Shown here piece after piece: positions 27,261 through 35,764 of a DNA stretch of 64,000 bases. The stretch's first letter is position 1. The number at the start of each line of letters is the position of its first letter. The stretch is from Lujinxingia sediminis (GTDB lineage Bacteria; Myxococcota_A; Bradymonadia; Bradymonadales; Bradymonadaceae): contig NZ_SADD01000001.1 in the NCBI RefSeq assembly GCF_004005565.1, positions 558,001 through 622,000 on the forward strand, in the 5' to 3' direction. The notes beneath the pieces were generated by a model. It saw only the letters and a list, made by a program, of their open reading frames with translations. It searched no databases and was not told the DNA's origin. The translations under genes were made by a program, and so were the position numbers.

Positions 27261-27297
27261 ACGCGCGGCCCGGAGGGTCGCGCGTTTTTTATTTTTA
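27261..27297 (+). terminator. Rho-independent terminator
   Basis: ACGCGCGGCC and GGTCGCGCGT form a 10-bp stem (one G-U), followed by TTTTTTATTTTTAT. Ends the MYXO-CTERM gene pair. Confidence 0.85.
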
Positions 27298-27376
27298 TTC
27301 AGGTGGCGGTGTTGGGGTTAGGTTCTTGATTTTGTTGGGTTTTTGAGGGGTTTGGTGGATGCGGGTGGCGCCGGCG

Positions 27377-27403
27377 TTGACGTCTGGTGAAATAGTCTAC
27401 AGA
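27377..27403 (+). promoter_or_regulatory. Possible promoter of the efflux operon
   Basis: TTGACG (27377-27382) followed by the weak -10 candidate TACAGA (27398-27403, 15-base spacer). The palindrome cluster just downstream would overlap the transcription start. Confidence 0.3.
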
Positions 27404-27420
27404 TTAGCGCCGTTAGTTTG

Positions 27421-27461
27421 TTCAGTTCATACTGAATGTTTCATATGAACGATGTTTCGAA
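27421..27461. promoter_or_regulatory. Cluster of three palindromes, likely operator of the GbsR/MarR regulator
   Basis: TTCAGTTCATACTGAA (27421-27436, perfect 6-bp arms), TTCATATGAA (27440-27449, perfect) and TTCGAA (27456-27461) follow each other within 41 bases, sharing TTC...GAA ends. They lie 27 bases upstream of the regulator's start codon. Confidence 0.6.
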
Positions 27462-27487
27462 CGTCAAACACCCACTGAGACGAACCT

Positions 27488-27967
27488 ATGAATGACGCAG
27501 AGATCGAGTTCATCGAGCGCTTCGGCCTGCTCTTTGAGGAGGACGGTGCCCCGCGCATCGCCGGTCGCATCTTCGGGTTGGCGCTGATTGAGGATCGGGC
27601 GCTGACTCTCGACGATATGGCCGAGAGCCTTCAGGTGAGCAAGGCCTCGATCAGCACCAATACGCGCCTGCTCGACGGAATGGGGCTCTTGGAGCGGACC
27701 ACCGTTCCCGGCGATCGCCACACCTACTACCGCCTTGCGCCCGATGCCTTTGAGGTTTCGCTGGCGCGGGCGCGTCGCCGGATGGTCACCGTGCTGGAGC
27801 TGCTCGACGACACGATCCCGGGTCTTCCCGAAGACAACATCGTGGCGCGTCACCGTCTGACGAGGATGCAGAGGTGGCATCGCTTTCTGGTCGAGGATAT
27901 GGACGCGATGCTGATTCGCTGGCGCGAACGTCAGGAAGCGAACTGCGAGGAGGGTGCCGATGCGTAA
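27488..27967 (+). CDS. GbsR/MarR-family transcriptional regulator
   Basis: 159 residues with a winged helix-turn-helix: LTLDDMAESLQVSKASISTN (HTH), then LLDGMGLLERTTVPGDRHTY (recognition and wing). The opening MNDAEIEFIERFGLLFEEDG and IAGRIFGLALI are typical of GbsR-type MarR relatives, which often sit at the head of efflux operons. It overlaps the tolC-like gene by eight bases, so it is cotranscribed with the pump and probably represses the operon through the palindromes upstream. Confidence 0.9.
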   Translation: MNDAEIEFIERFGLLFEEDGAPRIAGRIFGLALIEDRALTLDDMAESLQVSKASISTNTRLLDGMGLLERTTVPGDRHTYYRLAPDAFEVSLARARRRMVTVLELLDDTIPGLPEDNIVARHRLTRMQRWHRFLVEDMDAMLIRWRERQEANCEEGADA

Positions 27968-29417
27968 GCGAGGAACCATGCGTACGGGCGGCGTCGGTGC
28001 CCTCGGGGCCGCCGCGCTTTTGCTGGTAAGCGCGCCGGCCTGGGCTCAGGATGTTCCTGATAGGCCACCGGAGATGAACCAGGCCGACTCGCCGGCCAAC
28101 GTGCAGCCAGAGGTGTCGAGCGAGGATGACCGTGAGGGCTCCGAGGCGCAGGTTGCATCGACCCGGCTGCTGACTCTGGAAGAAGCGATGGAGCGGGCCA
28201 CCACCCGGGGCAACCAGATCGCCTTGGCGCAGGCCGATGTGCAGAGCGCGGAGCTGGCCTTAAAAGAAGCGCGTTACGGGCGGCTCCCCCAGGTCAGTGC
28301 CGAGGGCCAGTACTCCAACTACATCCGCACGCCCTTTATCGTGCTTCCCGAAGACAGTCCCTTCGGCGGCGGGGTGTTGCGCACCGGAAACAAGCACAAC
28401 TTCAACCTCTCGGCGCAGGTCTCGGTGCCGCTCTGGTCAACGCAGCTAAACCGCAGCATCGATCTGGCCGAGGCCAGCGCGGAGCTGAGCCGGCAGGTGG
28501 TTGAGGCCTCCCAGACCACGGTCCAGGTGGAGGTGCAACGCGCCTACCTCAACGGGCTCATCACCCTGGAGTCCCTTGAGGTGCTTGAGGAGAGCTATGA
28601 GACCCTGCAGAAGAACCTGGAGCTTGTTCGCGCGCGCTACGAGCAGGGCGTGGCGCCGGAGTACGACCTGATTCGCACCGAGGTGCAGGTTCGCAACGTG
28701 GAGCCGGAGCTCAGTCGCGCGCTCAGCAACCATCAGGGGGCGCTCAATTACATCAAGCTGCTCACGGCGATTCCTATCGATGAAGACATCCGGCTGGCGG
28801 GTTCGTTGCGCGAACGTTTTGCCGAGGCCGATGCGGCCGAGCTGGAGCCTAACTTCGAGCAGAACGCCGACCTGATTCAGCTCACCGGTCAGCGCAGTCT
28901 GGTGGAGCGGCAGGTGGCCCTGGAGAAGGCCGCCTACTGGCCGACGCTGGCAGCCTTCGGGAGTTTTACCTACCAGGGGCAGGGCAACGACCTGAAGTTC
29001 TGGGATTACGAATGGGGGGAGACGGCGATCGCCGGGCTGACCCTCTCGGTGCCGATCTTCAGCCCGGGGTTGCGTCAGCGGGTGGAGCAGGCCGAGGTCG
29101 ACCAGCTGCGTCTGGGGCTGCAGGAGGAGTTTCTGCGCCAGTCGCTGCGCTCCGAGTTTGAGATCGCGCAGGCCCGACTGACCGACCTGGAGAAGACCAT
29201 TGAGGCTCAGGAGCGCAACGTCGCCCAGGCCGAGCGCGGCTATGCGATCGCGCAGGCAAGCTACGAAGAGGGCGCGTACGGCCTGATGGAGGTCAACGAC
29301 GCGGAGAGCGCGCTGACCGACGCGCGGCTCAACTACACCGCCGCGCTCAACGATTACTTAAACGCGATGCTCGACCTCGAAGAGCTGGTCGGAGCCGGGA
29401 GCGAGAACGATGACTGA
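27960..29417 (+). CDS. TolC-family outer-membrane efflux protein
   Basis: About 485 residues, forming the outer-membrane channel of the tripartite pump. The ATG at 27960 is chosen because GAGGAGGG lies five bases upstream. Signal peptide ends WAQD-like; two TolC repeats follow, with LTLEEAMERATTRGNQIAL, LPQVSAEGQYSNY and the second-repeat YWPTLAAFGSFTYQG plus LSVPIFSPGLRQRVEQAE. Long coiled-coil helices and C-terminal NYTAALNDYLNAMLDLEEL complete the fold. Overlaps both neighbours by eight bases. Confidence 0.93.
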   Translation: MRKRGTMRTGGVGALGAAALLLVSAPAWAQDVPDRPPEMNQADSPANVQPEVSSEDDREGSEAQVASTRLLTLEEAMERATTRGNQIALAQADVQSAELALKEARYGRLPQVSAEGQYSNYIRTPFIVLPEDSPFGGGVLRTGNKHNFNLSAQVSVPLWSTQLNRSIDLAEASAELSRQVVEASQTTVQVEVQRAYLNGLITLESLEVLEESYETLQKNLELVRARYEQGVAPEYDLIRTEVQVRNVEPELSRALSNHQGALNYIKLLTAIPIDEDIRLAGSLRERFAEADAAELEPNFEQNADLIQLTGQRSLVERQVALEKAAYWPTLAAFGSFTYQGQGNDLKFWDYEWGETAIAGLTLSVPIFSPGLRQRVEQAEVDQLRLGLQEEFLRQSLRSEFEIAQARLTDLEKTIEAQERNVAQAERGYAIAQASYEEGAYGLMEVNDAESALTDARLNYTAALNDYLNAMLDLEELVGAGSENDD

Positions 29418-30609
29418 AGGGATGATGATGAACTCGACAACGACCTTTAAGAGCGGTCTGCGACGCGGTGCGGTAGTGGTCACGATGCTGGCACTGCTCA
29501 TCAGCAGCGCGGCATGCAAGCCCCCGGCCGATGAGAGCAGCTCCGAGGTCGAAGCGACCGTGGAGCGCGCCGCGCCGGTGCGTGTGAGCTCACCGGAGCA
29601 GCTCACGCTGCCCCGGCGCGCGACCTACTCCGGGACGCTTGAGGCCTGGGAGGTGGCGCAGATCACCGGCCAGCAGGGCACGCGCATCGAACGCATGTTG
29701 GTTCAGGAGGGCGACCGGGTGCGCCGCGGTCAGGTGCTCGCCAGGATGGATGACGCCACCCTTCGCCAGGCGCAGGTTGAACTGCGTACCGCGAAGACCG
29801 AACTCGACCGCGCCAAACGCCTCGTGGACATCGGCGCGATGGCGCGTCAACAGCTTGAGCAGGCTCAGGCGGCGTATGACTCCATCAGCACCAATATTGA
29901 GCTTCTTCGGAGCAACACCGTGCTCACAAGCCCCATCGAGGGGATGGTGACCCACCGCTACTTTGTGGCCGGTGAGCAGTTCGTGGCCGGCGCTCAAACC
30001 CCGTCGCTCCTGACGGTGCAGCAGCTCGATCCGCTCAAGGTCATCATTGATGTGGCCGAGCGCTACTTCCCGCAGGTGAAGATGGGCATGAAGGCCACGG
30101 TGAACCTGGACACCTATCCGGGCGAAGATTTTGCCGGAGAGGTCACGCGCATCAACCCCACCATCTCACCGGATAGCCGCAGCTTCCGGGTTGAGATTCG
30201 CCTCGACAATGAAGACGGGCGACTCAGCCCGGGGATGTCGGCCCGGGCCAGCCTGGAGCTCGGCGAGGTGGAGGGGCTTTTTGTGGTGCGCAGCGCGCTG
30301 CAGACTCAGCCGGGTCGCGACGAGCCCTTTGTCTGGGTCGTGCAGCAGGGCAAAGCTCACCGTGCCTTCATCGAAGCTGGCGAGCGTTTTGAGGATCGTC
30401 AGCTTGTGCGTTCAGGCCTTGAGCCCGATGCGCAGGTGGTGACCGAGGGGATGTCGCGCCTCAATGAGGGCACCGAGGTCGAGGTGGTGGGGGCGCCCGA
30501 AGGTCAGTCGGAGCAGGGCGATGAGGTGACCCCGGAGGTCGATGAGCGCGATGTGCGCGCAGAAGAAAAGGCCGCCGAAGAGGCGGAGCGCGCCGACCAG
30601 CCCGGTTGA
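29410..30609 (+). CDS. RND efflux periplasmic adaptor lipoprotein
   Basis: Membrane-fusion protein of the HlyD/AcrA type, 399 residues. Lipobox SSAAC; GAAGGG at 29416-29421 makes ATG 29428 a rival start. Domains: EVAQITGQQGTRIERMLVQE (lipoyl half), helical hairpin around LRTAKTELDRAKRLVDIGAM, barrel VIIDVAERYFPQVKMGMK and INPTISPDSRSFRVEIRLDN. The acidic Glu/Asp/Ala C-terminal tail is longer than usual. Connects the inner-membrane pump to TolC. Confidence 0.93.
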   Translation: MTEGMMMNSTTTFKSGLRRGAVVVTMLALLISSAACKPPADESSSEVEATVERAAPVRVSSPEQLTLPRRATYSGTLEAWEVAQITGQQGTRIERMLVQEGDRVRRGQVLARMDDATLRQAQVELRTAKTELDRAKRLVDIGAMARQQLEQAQAAYDSISTNIELLRSNTVLTSPIEGMVTHRYFVAGEQFVAGAQTPSLLTVQQLDPLKVIIDVAERYFPQVKMGMKATVNLDTYPGEDFAGEVTRINPTISPDSRSFRVEIRLDNEDGRLSPGMSARASLELGEVEGLFVVRSALQTQPGRDEPFVWVVQQGKAHRAFIEAGERFEDRQLVRSGLEPDAQVVTEGMSRLNEGTEVEVVGAPEGQSEQGDEVTPEVDERDVRAEEKAAEEAERADQPG

Positions 30610-30614
30610 TGCTG

Positions 30615-30647
30615 GCGAGCGCGCAGTCGCTATCCCTGCGCGCTCGC
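30615..30647 (+). other. Strong hairpin between adaptor and pump genes
   Basis: GCGAGCGCGCA (30615-30625) and TGCGCGCTCGC (30637-30647) are perfect 11-bp arms, loop 11 bases. No T-run follows; it may act as an mRNA processing or stability element within the operon. Confidence 0.45.
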
Positions 30648-30711
30648 GCCCCCGGGTGGTGATTTGCCGGCTGCGGCGACGCTACCTGTTTTGCTGCATT
30701 GAGGACGTATT

Positions 30712-33700
30712 ATGAACATCTTTCGTCTGGCCGTTTCCCGGCCTATTGCCACCTCGATGGTCTTTATCGCCATCATGGTCTTTGGCATCTACTCCTACAT
30801 TCGCCTTCCGGTGGACCTCTTTCCGGAGGTCGACTCCCCCATCATCTCGGTGATCACAAGCTACGAGGGTGCCGGGGCGCTGGAGGTTGAGCGCAACGTC
30901 ACCGAGCACCTGGAGAGCACGCTGGGCACCACCCCGGAGCTTCTGGAGATCACCTCCACCTCGATGGACAACGTCTCGGTGGTCACCCTGGAATTCAACG
31001 GTGGCGCCAATATGGACGAGGCCACCAACAACGTGCGCGACCGCCTGGGGCAGGCGGAGTTTTTGCTGCCCGATGATGTCAACGACCCCATCATTCAGAA
31101 GTTCGACGCCAGCGCCATTCCGGTGGTCATTTACTCGGTGACCGCCGAGGAGAGTTATCCGGAGCTCGAGCAGATCATCGACGATTATATCGTCAACCCC
31201 ATCAACCGCATCAGCGGGGTGGGCGATGTCTCGGTGACCGGCGCACCCAGCCGCGAGGTGCAGGTGGTGCTCGATCCGGAGCGCCTGCGCGCCTACAACC
31301 TCGACGTCTCGCGTATCGCCCAGGCGTTGCAGGCCGAGAACATCTCCTCGCCGGCCGGGCGAGTGGACCTGGGGACCGAGAGCTACAACCTGCGCGTGAA
31401 CACCGAGTTTCGCTCCGTGGACGATATCGGCGGGGTGATTGTGGCCAACTTCCAGGGCCGTCAGGTCACGCTGGATCAGGTCGCCAGCATTCGGGAGGGC
31501 TTTGCCGACGAAGACGCCATCTCGCGCGTGAACGGCCGTCAGGGCCTGACCTTCGCGGTGCAGAAGCAGACCGAGGCCAACACCGTCGAGGTCAGCGAGC
31601 GGGTCATGGCGCAGATGCCGGCGATCGCCGCGTCTCTGCCCGATGATGTGGAGATGACGCTGATCATCGACACCTCCGACTTCATCGTGGATGCGATCAA
31701 CAACCTGAGCTCGGTGCTCTTCTATGCGGTGGTCTTCGTGGTGCTCGTGGTGCTGATCTTCTTGCGCCAGTGGCGGGCCACGATCGTGATCGCCGCGACG
31801 ATCCCGGTCTCGCTTATCGTGGGCTTTATCTACCTGACGCTTGTGGGCTCGACGCTGAACATGATCTCGTTGAGCTCGCTCTCGATCGCGCTGGGGATGG
31901 TGGTCGATGACGCCATCGTCGTGCTCGAGAACATCATGCAGCATATCGAGCGGGGATCGACACCCAGGGAGGCCGCGATTCACGGCACCGGGGAGGTGGG
32001 TGTGGCGGTTGTGGCCACCACCCTCACGGTGGTGGCGGTCTTCTTGCCGCTGACCTTCCTGGAAGGTCAGACCGGCGTGTGGTTCGGCCAGCTGGGCGCC
32101 ATTGTCGTGGTCACGGTGGTGACCTCCACGGTGGCTGCGCTCACGCTCACCCCGATGATGGGCTCGTTGATGATGAAGCCCGTCGATGAAGAGGGGCGCG
32201 GGCCGCTTAAAGCGCTGGCCCGCGGCATTGATAAAGGACTTCGGGGCATTGAGGCGGTCTACCGCGGCAGCCTGCGCGTCGCGGTGCGTTTTCGCAAAAC
32301 GACCATGCTCGCAGCCCTTGCGGTCTTTGGCGTGAGCGTCGCACTGGTGCCGCGGGTGGGGACCGAGTTTATGCCCATCAGCGATGACGGTTTTGTCACG
32401 GTGAGCGGCGAGTTGGAAACCAGCCGAAGTCTCGACTACACCTCCGAGGTGGTGGGAAGGCTTGAGGCCGAGATCAATGCGTCGGTTCCCGAACTCAAGC
32501 GTCTCAACAGCACCAGCGGCACCAGCGGATCGATGTTTGGTGGCGTGGGCGGGGGCAAAAACGAGTTTCAGCTGCGTATGGAGCTTGTCGATCAGGATGA
32601 GCGGGAGCGTTCGGTCTTTGAGGTGGCCGATCAGGTCCGCGGCATCATGGCGGGAACGCCCGAGATCGTGACCTCCAAGGTGACCTCCGGCAACAGTGGT
32701 GGCGCCGGTAGCGCGCAGCCGGTGTCTGTGGAGATTCGCGGCTTCGACCTGGAGCAGACCACCGCGCTGGCCCGCGACCTGGCCGAGCATATGGAGGGCA
32801 TTGAGGGCACCCGCGACGTCAACTTAAGTCGCGGAGAGAGCCGCCCGGAGTTTGAGATCGTCTTTGACCGCGAGCGCCTCAGTGACTTCGGTTTGACCTC
32901 GGCACAGGTGGCCCAGGTGGTGCGGGGCAACATCGCCGGACAGACCGCCACGATCTTCCGCCGCGACGGCGACGAGTACGATGTGGTGCTTCGCTACGCC
33001 GAGGGTCAGCGAGGTTCGCTGGAGCAGGTCCGGGAGATGACGATCAACACGCCGGCTGGCTCGCGCGTTCGTGTCGAAGACCTGGGCGAGATCAAAGAGT
33101 TCATGGTGCCTCCCAACATCGAGCGCATCGACCGTGAGCGCATGCTCACGGTCTCCTCCGGTATCGAGGGGCGCCCCCTGAACCTGGTGATGGACGATGT
33201 GCGCGAGTGGGTCGACGCGCAGAACCTGCCTCCGCAGATCGCCATCACCTACGGCGGCGACTTCCAGGAGCAGCAGGAGTCCTTCCAGGATCTCTTCCTC
33301 ATCCTCGCCCTGAGTCTGATCCTCGTTTACCTGGTGATGGCCGGGCAGTTTGAGTCGCTCAAAGAGCCCTTTGTCATCATGTTCTCGATTCCCTTTGCCT
33401 TCACCGGTGTGATCCTGGCGCTTCTGGTCACGGACACCCCGCTGAGTGTCATCGGGCTTATCGGGGCGATCATTCTGGTGGGTATCGTGGTGAAAAACGC
33501 CATCGTGCTCATTGACTACATCAAGTTGTTGCAGGGGCGCGGGCAGCCCATCTTTGAGGCCATTGTCGAGGGCAGCGTATCGCGTCTGCGTCCGGTGTTG
33601 ATGACAACCCTGACGACCATCCTGGCGATGATTCCGCTGGCGCTGGAGATTGGCGAGGGGGCCGAGCTTTGGAAGCCGATGGCCATCTCGGTCATCGGTG

Positions 33701-33798
33701 GATTGAGCTTCTCGACGGTGGTCACACTGATCATCGTGCCGGTGCTCTATGGAATGTTTGAGCGCAACGCCAAGACCGAGACCGGAGGTATGACGTGA
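30712..33798 (+). CDS. RND-family efflux pump, inner-membrane subunit (AcrB/MexB type)
   Basis: Proton-driven drug/metabolite exporter of 1028 residues with twelve transmembrane helices. It opens FRLAVSRPIATSMVFIAIMV and has VDLFPEVDSPIISV in the porter domain. The proton-relay motif GMVVDDAIVVLEN in TM4 contains the two essential Asp residues; the second half has GAIILVGIVVKNAIVLID in TM10. A Gly-rich loop (TSGTSGSMFGGVGGGKNEF) occurs in the second periplasmic domain. Forms the pump together with the adaptor and TolC products; the downstream PII-like gene overlaps by four bases. Confidence 0.95.
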   Translation: MNIFRLAVSRPIATSMVFIAIMVFGIYSYIRLPVDLFPEVDSPIISVITSYEGAGALEVERNVTEHLESTLGTTPELLEITSTSMDNVSVVTLEFNGGANMDEATNNVRDRLGQAEFLLPDDVNDPIIQKFDASAIPVVIYSVTAEESYPELEQIIDDYIVNPINRISGVGDVSVTGAPSREVQVVLDPERLRAYNLDVSRIAQALQAENISSPAGRVDLGTESYNLRVNTEFRSVDDIGGVIVANFQGRQVTLDQVASIREGFADEDAISRVNGRQGLTFAVQKQTEANTVEVSERVMAQMPAIAASLPDDVEMTLIIDTSDFIVDAINNLSSVLFYAVVFVVLVVLIFLRQWRATIVIAATIPVSLIVGFIYLTLVGSTLNMISLSSLSIALGMVVDDAIVVLENIMQHIERGSTPREAAIHGTGEVGVAVVATTLTVVAVFLPLTFLEGQTGVWFGQLGAIVVVTVVTSTVAALTLTPMMGSLMMKPVDEEGRGPLKALARGIDKGLRGIEAVYRGSLRVAVRFRKTTMLAALAVFGVSVALVPRVGTEFMPISDDGFVTVSGELETSRSLDYTSEVVGRLEAEINASVPELKRLNSTSGTSGSMFGGVGGGKNEFQLRMELVDQDERERSVFEVADQVRGIMAGTPEIVTSKVTSGNSGGAGSAQPVSVEIRGFDLEQTTALARDLAEHMEGIEGTRDVNLSRGESRPEFEIVFDRERLSDFGLTSAQVAQVVRGNIAGQTATIFRRDGDEYDVVLRYAEGQRGSLEQVREMTINTPAGSRVRVEDLGEIKEFMVPPNIERIDRERMLTVSSGIEGRPLNLVMDDVREWVDAQNLPPQIAITYGGDFQEQQESFQDLFLILALSLILVYLVMAGQFESLKEPFVIMFSIPFAFTGVILALLVTDTPLSVIGLIGAIILVGIVVKNAIVLIDYIKLLQGRGQPIFEAIVEGSVSRLRPVLMTTLTTILAMIPLALEIGEGAELWKPMAISVIGGLSFSTVVTLIIVPVLYGMFERNAKTETGGMT

Positions 33799-34082
33799 AA
33801 GCCGTGATGATTACCTACAATGAGGTGCTCTCCGAGCGCCTGATTCACCTGCTTGATGCGCTTGAACTTCGCGGCTTTACGCGCTGGAACGGAGTGCAGG
33901 GCCGCGGCACCACCACCGGCGAGCCGCATATGGGAAACCACATCTGGCCCTCGCTTAACGGGGCGATGTACGTGGTGGTTGAAGATGAACACCTCGAGGC
34001 TTTTCTTGAGGCGCTCTCCGAACTCGACGCCCAGGGGCGCGGACTGCGCGCGTTTGTGAGCCCGGTAGAGCGGGTTATTTAA
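33795..34082 (+). CDS. Small PII/CutA-like protein fused to the efflux operon
   Basis: 95 residues, cytoplasmic. The pattern MKAVMITYNEVLSERLIHLL, a glycine loop (NGVQGRGTTTGEPHMGNHIW), GAMYVVVEDEHLEAFLEALS and a final LRAFVSPVERVI fits the beta-alpha-beta-beta-alpha-beta order of PII/CutA-type ferredoxin-like proteins; the Gly/Thr-rich loop resembles the PII T-loop. Start overlaps the pump stop (ATGA), so it is translationally coupled. Such a small protein in a pump operon suggests sensing or allosteric control of the pump; this is inferred. Confidence 0.72.
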   Translation: MKAVMITYNEVLSERLIHLLDALELRGFTRWNGVQGRGTTTGEPHMGNHIWPSLNGAMYVVVEDEHLEAFLEALSELDAQGRGLRAFVSPVERVI

Positions 34083-34228
34083 AGGAGGAGAGCGTTGTCT
34101 CTCCCCCGGGGGGAAGGTCCGGGCTGTCATCGCGATGGGAGGTGCGCTAATTTAGTAGCATCGTTGATGACCTATGAGGTGCCACCTCGTCCGATGTATG
34201 GCCACGACCTTCTCCCCCGGATCTTTTT

Positions 34229-34759
34229 ATGCAAACGCTGCGCAAGTTGTTGGTGACATCGTTATTCGCGCTCGCGCTCCTGGCGACGGGCATGGCTTCG
34301 ACGGCCTCGGCACAGACGCCGGATTTCAGCGGCAGCTATGTGCTCGATGAGGCGGCAAGCGACGACTTCTTCGATGCCTTCGAGCCCGCGCTCGAAGAGA
34401 TGAATCCCATCAAGCGCGCGCTCGCCAGGCGTTACCTCAAAAAGACCGACGGCCCGGATACGCGCCTGCGTCTTGAGCAGAGCGCCGAGACGGTCACCGT
34501 TCAGGGCGAAGATCGCCCGGCGGTGGCCATTCCCCTCTCGGGGGAGCGCGTATCGAGGGAGGGTGACGACGGAAAAACGGTGCACTTTAGCGCCGGACTG
34601 CGTGGCGAGGTGCTGCGTGTGACGATGCTCACCGAAGGGGGGCCCTTTCGCACCGACTACCGCATGTTGGACGACGGACGCATGGAGATCCGTGTGCGTG
34701 TAGAGAACGAGCAGCTCCCCCTGCCGGTGACGTACAGATTGGTATATCGGGCGCAGTAG
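34229..34759 (+). CDS. Small exported protein of unknown function
   Basis: 176 residues. Signal peptide LLVTSLFALALLATGMASTA ending SAQ. The mature start TPDFSGSYVLDEAASDDFFD resembles the FxGxYxLD strand of lipocalin-like exported proteins, and strand-like segments such as RLEQSAETVTVQ and GEVLRVTMLTEGG follow, ending MEIRVRVENEQLPLPVTYRL. That fits a small beta-barrel, but no family is assigned. It is monocistronic and faces the terminator at 34783. Confidence 0.65.
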   Translation: MQTLRKLLVTSLFALALLATGMASTASAQTPDFSGSYVLDEAASDDFFDAFEPALEEMNPIKRALARRYLKKTDGPDTRLRLEQSAETVTVQGEDRPAVAIPLSGERVSREGDDGKTVHFSAGLRGEVLRVTMLTEGGPFRTDYRMLDDGRMEIRVRVENEQLPLPVTYRLVYRAQ

Positions 34760-34782
34760 GTTGTGAGGTTAAGTTTTTGTTT

Positions 34783-34822
34783 TGATCAAAAAAGCCCCCG
34801 AAAACGGGGGCTTTTTTTGATC
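34783..34822. terminator. Bidirectional rho-independent terminator
   Basis: GATCAAAAAAGCCCCCG and CGGGGGCTTTTTTTGATC flank AAAA, giving a long stem with A-run on one side and T-run on the other. It serves both converging genes. Confidence 0.9.
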
Positions 34823-34830
34823 GGAAAGGC

Positions 34831-35532
34831 TCAGTAGGTTTCGACCATCGGATTTCGCATCAGTACAAAACGCTGCCCCTCGGTGACGGTGTGTTGCAGG
34901 AAGTCGGACTCCTGCGGGCCCGACCAGAACATGTTGTAGATGCCGCCGTGCTCGGCACACTCGTCAGCACTCAAGACGCGGTCGCGCGTGTAGTCCTGGC
35001 TCCAGTGACACTCCAGGGTGTCGTCGATGGGATCATGGAGGAGTCCGTGAAACTCCGTGGTGTGAAAGAGTCCCAGGTAGTGGCCCATCTCATGGGCCAT
35101 GACGCTGCCGAACAACCAGGGGTCGTGCGTCAAAAGAAAGCCGGCCACGGTCACCCCGGAGTTGGAGATGTCGGGCCGCGAGGGAAAACCAGGGATCCCG
35201 CAGGAGAGTCCGAGCAGCCCACCCTGGGCGTAATGGCGAACCACGACGACGTTAAGGCCGGGAAGGGCCGCCTCGCTCATGGCTTCTCGCATATCTGTGC
35301 AAAGGGCCTCCGTGGACTGCGGCACGGCCAGGGTTTGACCGTAGCGGCCTTCGAGATCGTTGTACGTGATGGTGTGAATCTCCAGCCCTGTTGCTGCGTA
35401 GATGCGGCGCATCTCCCGGAGCGCCACACTGAGGTTGCGCGCCGGTCTTTCATGCCCCCCATCCTCATCGGGCCACCCATCGAGGATGGGATTGCGCTCT
35501 CGGCCCCGGAAGGCTCTTGTGCGTGTGAGCAT
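34831..35532 (-). CDS. Metzincin-type zinc metalloprotease (possibly N-terminally truncated)
   Basis: 233 residues. Zinc-binding motif HEMGHYLGLFH at 147-157 with catalytic Glu148, followed by YNMFWSGPQESDF that carries the Met-turn (NMF). The order matches pappalysin-like (M43) and related secreted metallopeptidases. No signal peptide is present in this frame, and the 27 codons upstream back to the first stop do not provide one, so the N-terminus may be damaged or use a non-standard route. Cysteine at 78 and 111 could form a disulfide. Confidence 0.75.
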   Translation of the reverse strand: MLTRTRAFRGRERNPILDGWPDEDGGHERPARNLSVALREMRRIYAATGLEIHTITYNDLEGRYGQTLAVPQSTEALCTDMREAMSEAALPGLNVVVVRHYAQGGLLGLSCGIPGFPSRPDISNSGVTVAGFLLTHDPWLFGSVMAHEMGHYLGLFHTTEFHGLLHDPIDDTLECHWSQDYTRDRVLSADECAEHGGIYNMFWSGPQESDFLQHTVTEGQRFVLMRNPMVETY

Positions 35533-35729
35533 CGCGCCCGGAGTGCCAGGCGTTGCGGCGCAGGGGGGCGCCGGGCCTCGACAGTCCCATCGCGTGCCGG
35601 GGGCAGGGGAGCTTCAAGCATCGCTTGCGGGCTATCCTCTAACACCTCGTAACATCTTGGGGGCTGACGGCGGCCGCCTGAGCCCGGTAGACTTCGCCTT
35701 AGCACTACTCGCTACAACTGAATCAATAT

Positions 35730-35748
35730 GCGTCGCCGGAGGCGACGC
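35730..35748 (+). other. Hairpin next to the lipoprotein ribosome-binding site
   Basis: GCGTCGCC and GGCGACGC form a perfect 8-bp stem with loop GGA, ending six bases before the GGAGG (35754-35758) of the lipoprotein at 35765. Confidence 0.35.
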
Positions 35749-35764
35749 GCTGTGGAGGCGTCTT

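Noticed and set aside
30682-32790. A 702-codon minus-strand open frame opposite the RND pump
   Set aside because: It is low-complexity in His/Gly/Asp and has no domain; the sense strand is an unambiguous RND pump.
35277-35705. A minus-strand frame that could supply an N-terminus to the metalloprotease through a frameshift
   Set aside because: Its translation is Arg/Pro-rich and contains no signal peptide, so a simple frameshift does not restore a plausible protein.
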